Assembly (NCBI GenBank): GCA_902522465.1
Contig: CABYVV010000006.1
Span: 1 to 64,000, forward strand
Direction: 5' to 3'
Length of the DNA stretch: 64,000 nucleotides
Origin: an uncultured Alphaproteobacteria bacterium
GTDB taxonomy: Bacteria; Pseudomonadota; Alphaproteobacteria; Methylaequorales; Methylaequoraceae
Part shown: positions 61,588-64,000 of the stretch, one piece after another
How the letters are laid out: each line of letters opens with the position of its first letter
Numbering within the stretch: the first letter of the stretch is position 1
The notes under the pieces: model-generated
What the model saw: the letters and a program-made list of their open reading frames with translations, nothing else
Told to the model about the DNA's origin: nothing
The model's database searches: none
Made by a program: the position numbers and the translations under genes

Positions 61588-62424
61588 CTAAATTTGAAAT
61601 AATACATATTGATTCTTTGAAGATTTATCTGTTATTTTTGGTTTAAACTCATTAAAGGCATTGTCAAATAATGTAAAATTTTTCCATAGATTTAAAAGAA
61701 ATTGAATACTTCTTTCTTTGCGTTCCTTTGGAGGATCAAAAACTAATCCTAAAACAGGTTGGTTGCTCTCTGGGTTTTTGATATGTACTTTAAAAATTTC
61801 ACAATTATACATCTCAAGATTTATTGCTGGGACTGAATATCCTGCTGTTAAATGAATTGGAGAACGTTCATGATGTATTTGCTTCCATTTGTAGCCAGTT
61901 TCGTATCTTTCATTCAAATTAAAGTTTTTTGCTTTTTTGACTATAAATGAGTTTTCTATACCACCCAATGATAAAATTTTACCATTTTTGCAATCAAATC
62001 CAGAATAGATTAAAATTTGAAGGAAAATTGGCATTATTGTAGTCGCTATGTGTCCCTCAACAAACCTTTCTGCTGGGTGCTTTGGACCTGAGATTATTAA
62101 ATCCCCATCGTCTTTCAATACATCATAAATTTTATCGAGAAATACACCCTGATTTCTTTGATGTTCTATTACGTGTGAGCAATGGACCATATCATATTTT
62201 GATTCAAGTTTGAATGTATTAAAATCTTCAACAAATTCTGCATCTTTTTCATACTTATCGATAGAATCAACTTTTAAACCAAAATCTCTCATTATTTTGG
62301 TGTGATTACCTAATGCACCTCCAATATCAAGTACTTTAAATTTTTTTTTAAATTTTTTCTTTGATAAAAGATATTCTATTAAAGCAAATCCACCCCAATC
62401 TATTTTCAATAAATTTTCTGCCAT
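61588..62424 (-). CDS. Class I SAM-dependent methyltransferase
   Basis: FKVLDIGGALGNHTKIM, MVHCSHVIEHQRNQGVFLDKIYDVLKDDGDLIISGP. Confidence 0.82.
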   Translation of the reverse strand: MAENLLKIDWGGFALIEYLLSKKKFKKKFKVLDIGGALGNHTKIMRDFGLKVDSIDKYEKDAEFVEDFNTFKLESKYDMVHCSHVIEHQRNQGVFLDKIYDVLKDDGDLIISGPKHPAERFVEGHIATTIMPIFLQILIYSGFDCKNGKILSLGGIENSFIVKKAKNFNLNERYETGYKWKQIHHERSPIHLTAGYSVPAINLEMYNCEIFKVHIKNPESNQPVLGLVFDPPKERKERSIQFLLNLWKNFTLFDNAFNEFKPKITDKSSKNQYVLFQI

Positions 62425-62530
62425 TTCATAAGAATGAGCAAATTTAGTGCCATTATTTGGTAAGTATTAATGTTAATATTAGAAAAATATTTTATCCAGC
62501 AGTTTTGTATTTCTTAAATACCAAATCATA

Positions 62531-62576
62531 TAAATACCAAACCAGGAAAAAATTAAATACCAAACCAGGAAAAAAT
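62531..62576. repeat. Perfect tandem duplication of 23 bp (TAAATACCAAACCAGGAAAAAAT x2) over the stop of the 62553..62834 ORF
   Basis: 62531-62553 and 62554-62576 identical by direct reading. Confidence 0.95.
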
Positions 62577-62834
62577 AAAATTACCGGTTACCATCAATGT
62601 ATAAAAAAATACAACACAATATAGTAAACCGAAAAAAATTATATAAATTGCACCAATTACATTACGAACTATAGAGGATAGAGAGTTCCCCAAAAATCTA
62701 AGTTCTATACTCATAAGAAATGGATTAACTTTAGATTTAGTTTTTTTATTCAACCAATAAACAGGGTAAATACATATCCACAAAATTGGAAGATATAACA
62801 AAATATACAGTGCTGTAATACCTAACAAATCCAT
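62553..62834 (-). CDS. Small two/three-TM membrane protein, possibly C-terminally truncated by the tandem duplication
   Basis: MDLLGITALYILLYLPILWICIYPVYWLNKKTK…NFIFSWFGI*. Confidence 0.55.
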   Translation of the reverse strand: MDLLGITALYILLYLPILWICIYPVYWLNKKTKSKVNPFLMSIELRFLGNSLSSIVRNVIGAIYIIFFGLLYCVVFFYTLMVTGNFIFSWFGI

Positions 62835-62970
62835 ATAATTAAACTAATCCATTGCAAAAGAAAATTAGTTTTTATCTATAGCATTTTTCAGTATAAAGTA
62901 ATTTTTTTTCTTTTTGTTCTAATAAGACCTAAAACACTCTTATATAAACATATTTTTTTAATTGATACTT

Positions 62971-62984
62971 ATGTTAATATACAT
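62971..62984. promoter_or_regulatory. Candidate operator ATGTTAATATACAT upstream of the Cys-rich microprotein
   Basis: ATGT…ACAT inverted repeat, 31 nt before the GTG start; upstream of a gene adjacent to zur. Confidence 0.25.
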
Positions 62985-63015
62985 TAAGTTAAAATTAAGG
63001 TAGTGAGATTTAACA

Positions 63016-63165
63016 GTGAATAAAAAAGCCAATATTAAAGAAACATGTTGCAAATTCACATGTTGTGCAGATGGTTGTTGCAGTGATGGTTGTAAAACGG
63101 GTCATTGCAGTAGCAGTTGTTGTAAAGATGGATGTTGTAGCGATTCAGAAAACTGCTGTTCATAG
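63016..63165 (+). CDS. 49-aa metallothionein-like Cys-rich microprotein (MNKKANIKETCCKFTCCADGCCSDGCKTGHCSSSCCKDGCCSDSENCCS)
   Basis: GTG start with upstream AAGG; 14 Cys, six of them CC pairs; not in ORF track; next to a Zur-like gene. Confidence 0.8.
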   Translation: MNKKANIKETCCKFTCCADGCCSDGCKTGHCSSSCCKDGCCSDSENCCS

Positions 63166-63189
63166 AAATACACTTGTTGCATAGACATT

Positions 63190-63205
63190 TTTTAGTTTAC
63201 TAAAA
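63190..63205. promoter_or_regulatory. Perfect inverted repeat TTTTAGT-TT-ACTAAAA between the Cys-rich ORF and zur
   Basis: 7-bp arms, 2-nt spacer; candidate operator (or weak hairpin). Confidence 0.35.
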
Positions 63206-63269
63206 TCAAAGTTTAGTTATTGATTTGTGAATGTAATTTTGTAACATATAAATTTGAAATTATTTAAAA

Positions 63270-63698
63270 ATGACCAAATCAATTGAACAAAAAGCAGTGG
63301 AATTTTGCGAAAAGCACAAACACCGATATACAAAACCGAGAGAAAGAGTTTTAAAGATAATAGCATCAAGTGAAAAACCAATTAAAGCCTATGAAATTCT
63401 TAAAAAACTGGGAGAACAAACAAATAACCCAAAACCTCCAACAGCATATCGTGCAATTGAGTTTTGGATGAAGTCCAATTTTATTCATAGGATAGAAAGT
63501 TTAAATGCATATTCTATCTGTGTGGCTAATCATCTTCATGAAGGTTCTCAATTTATGATATGCAATGATTGTGGAAAAGTTATAGAGTCACACATTTGTC
63601 AACTTCCATCCTCTATCAAAAAAATTTTAGCAAAATCAAAATTTAAATCAATAAAGTGGAATATTGAAATCAATGGCGTATGTAAGGAATGTTATTAG
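63270..63698 (+). CDS. zur: Fur-family regulator, Zur-like
   Basis: RYTKPRERVLKIIASSEKPIKAYEIL, PPTAYRAIEFW, HEGSQFMICNDCGKVIES, CKECY. Confidence 0.9.
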   Translation: MTKSIEQKAVEFCEKHKHRYTKPRERVLKIIASSEKPIKAYEILKKLGEQTNNPKPPTAYRAIEFWMKSNFIHRIESLNAYSICVANHLHEGSQFMICNDCGKVIESHICQLPSSIKKILAKSKFKSIKWNIEINGVCKECY

Positions 63699-64000
63699 TT
63701 TTTAACGGAAGCTACTTTGGCTTCCTTGAGACGAAAGAATATATTGTAAAGATCATCTTTGGGGACCAATTCTAACCTACCTATTATGTTAATTGCATCA
63801 TAAGAATAGTTGATTGCTTTTTTTGCGTGAACTTCAATTATTAAGTTTGATGAAGCATGAACGTGATAAGGACAACTCACTGGAAAAGGAAGTAATAAAA
63901 AAGTTTTTTGCTTTTCATTTAAATCTAAGGGAAACATATAACCTTGTAATAATACCTGCTTATTTTCTAATGATTTTATCTCAGAGGTAAATACTGGACG
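63695..64000 (-). CDS. DUF3299-like protein, 5' end beyond the window edge
   Basis: Frame is open upstream of the 63937 Met to the window end (RPVFTSEIKSLENKQVLLQGYMFPLDLNEKQKTFLLLPFPVSCPYHVHASSN…); resembles the DUF3299 'GfvvPl…eFLLVPy…CiHvp' pattern. Confidence 0.6.
   Translation of the reverse strand, partial: RPVFTSEIKSLENKQVLLQGYMFPLDLNEKQKTFLLLPFPVSCPYHVHASSNLIIEVHAKKAINYSYDAINIIGRLELVPKDDLYNIFFRLKEAKVASVKN

Noticed and set aside
62531-62576. Possible CRISPR or iteron array
   Set aside because: Only two back-to-back copies, no spacers, no cas or rep genes nearby.

Overview
This is a gene-dense, AT-rich (low-GC) bacterial chromosome window. Gene order and RNA genes point to a streamlined pelagic alphaproteobacterium (SAR11/HIMB59-like); that placement is inference. 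Housekeeping blocks include glmS-glmU, dcd-murA-hisG-hisD-infA-maf-tRNA-Phe, glyQ-glyS, mreBCD-mrdA-rodA, miaA-ilvB-ilvN-ilvC-leuA, hflK-hflC-degP, thyX and a circularly permuted tmRNA. Accessory or unusual regions are: (1) an island at ~4.3-9.2 kb with two overlapping m5C methyltransferases and three opposite-strand nuclease-like ORFs; (2) a glycosyltransferase/asparagine-synthetase cluster at 27-32.6 kb; (3) a four-gene TolQ/TolR-like envelope cluster at 41.1-43.6 kb whose TolR-like subunit carries a DUF2135/YfaP-like periplasmic domain; (4) a tRNA-Thr-like element with non-canonical D- and T-loops, whose 3' strand doubles as the Shine-Dalgarno of a DAACS symporter gene (24316-24389); (5) a Zur-linked 49-aa, 14-cysteine metallothionein-like microprotein at 63016-63165 that is absent from the ORF track. 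Several further microproteins below the ORF-track cutoff are supported by context. All family names come from reading motifs by eye; no database search was run.
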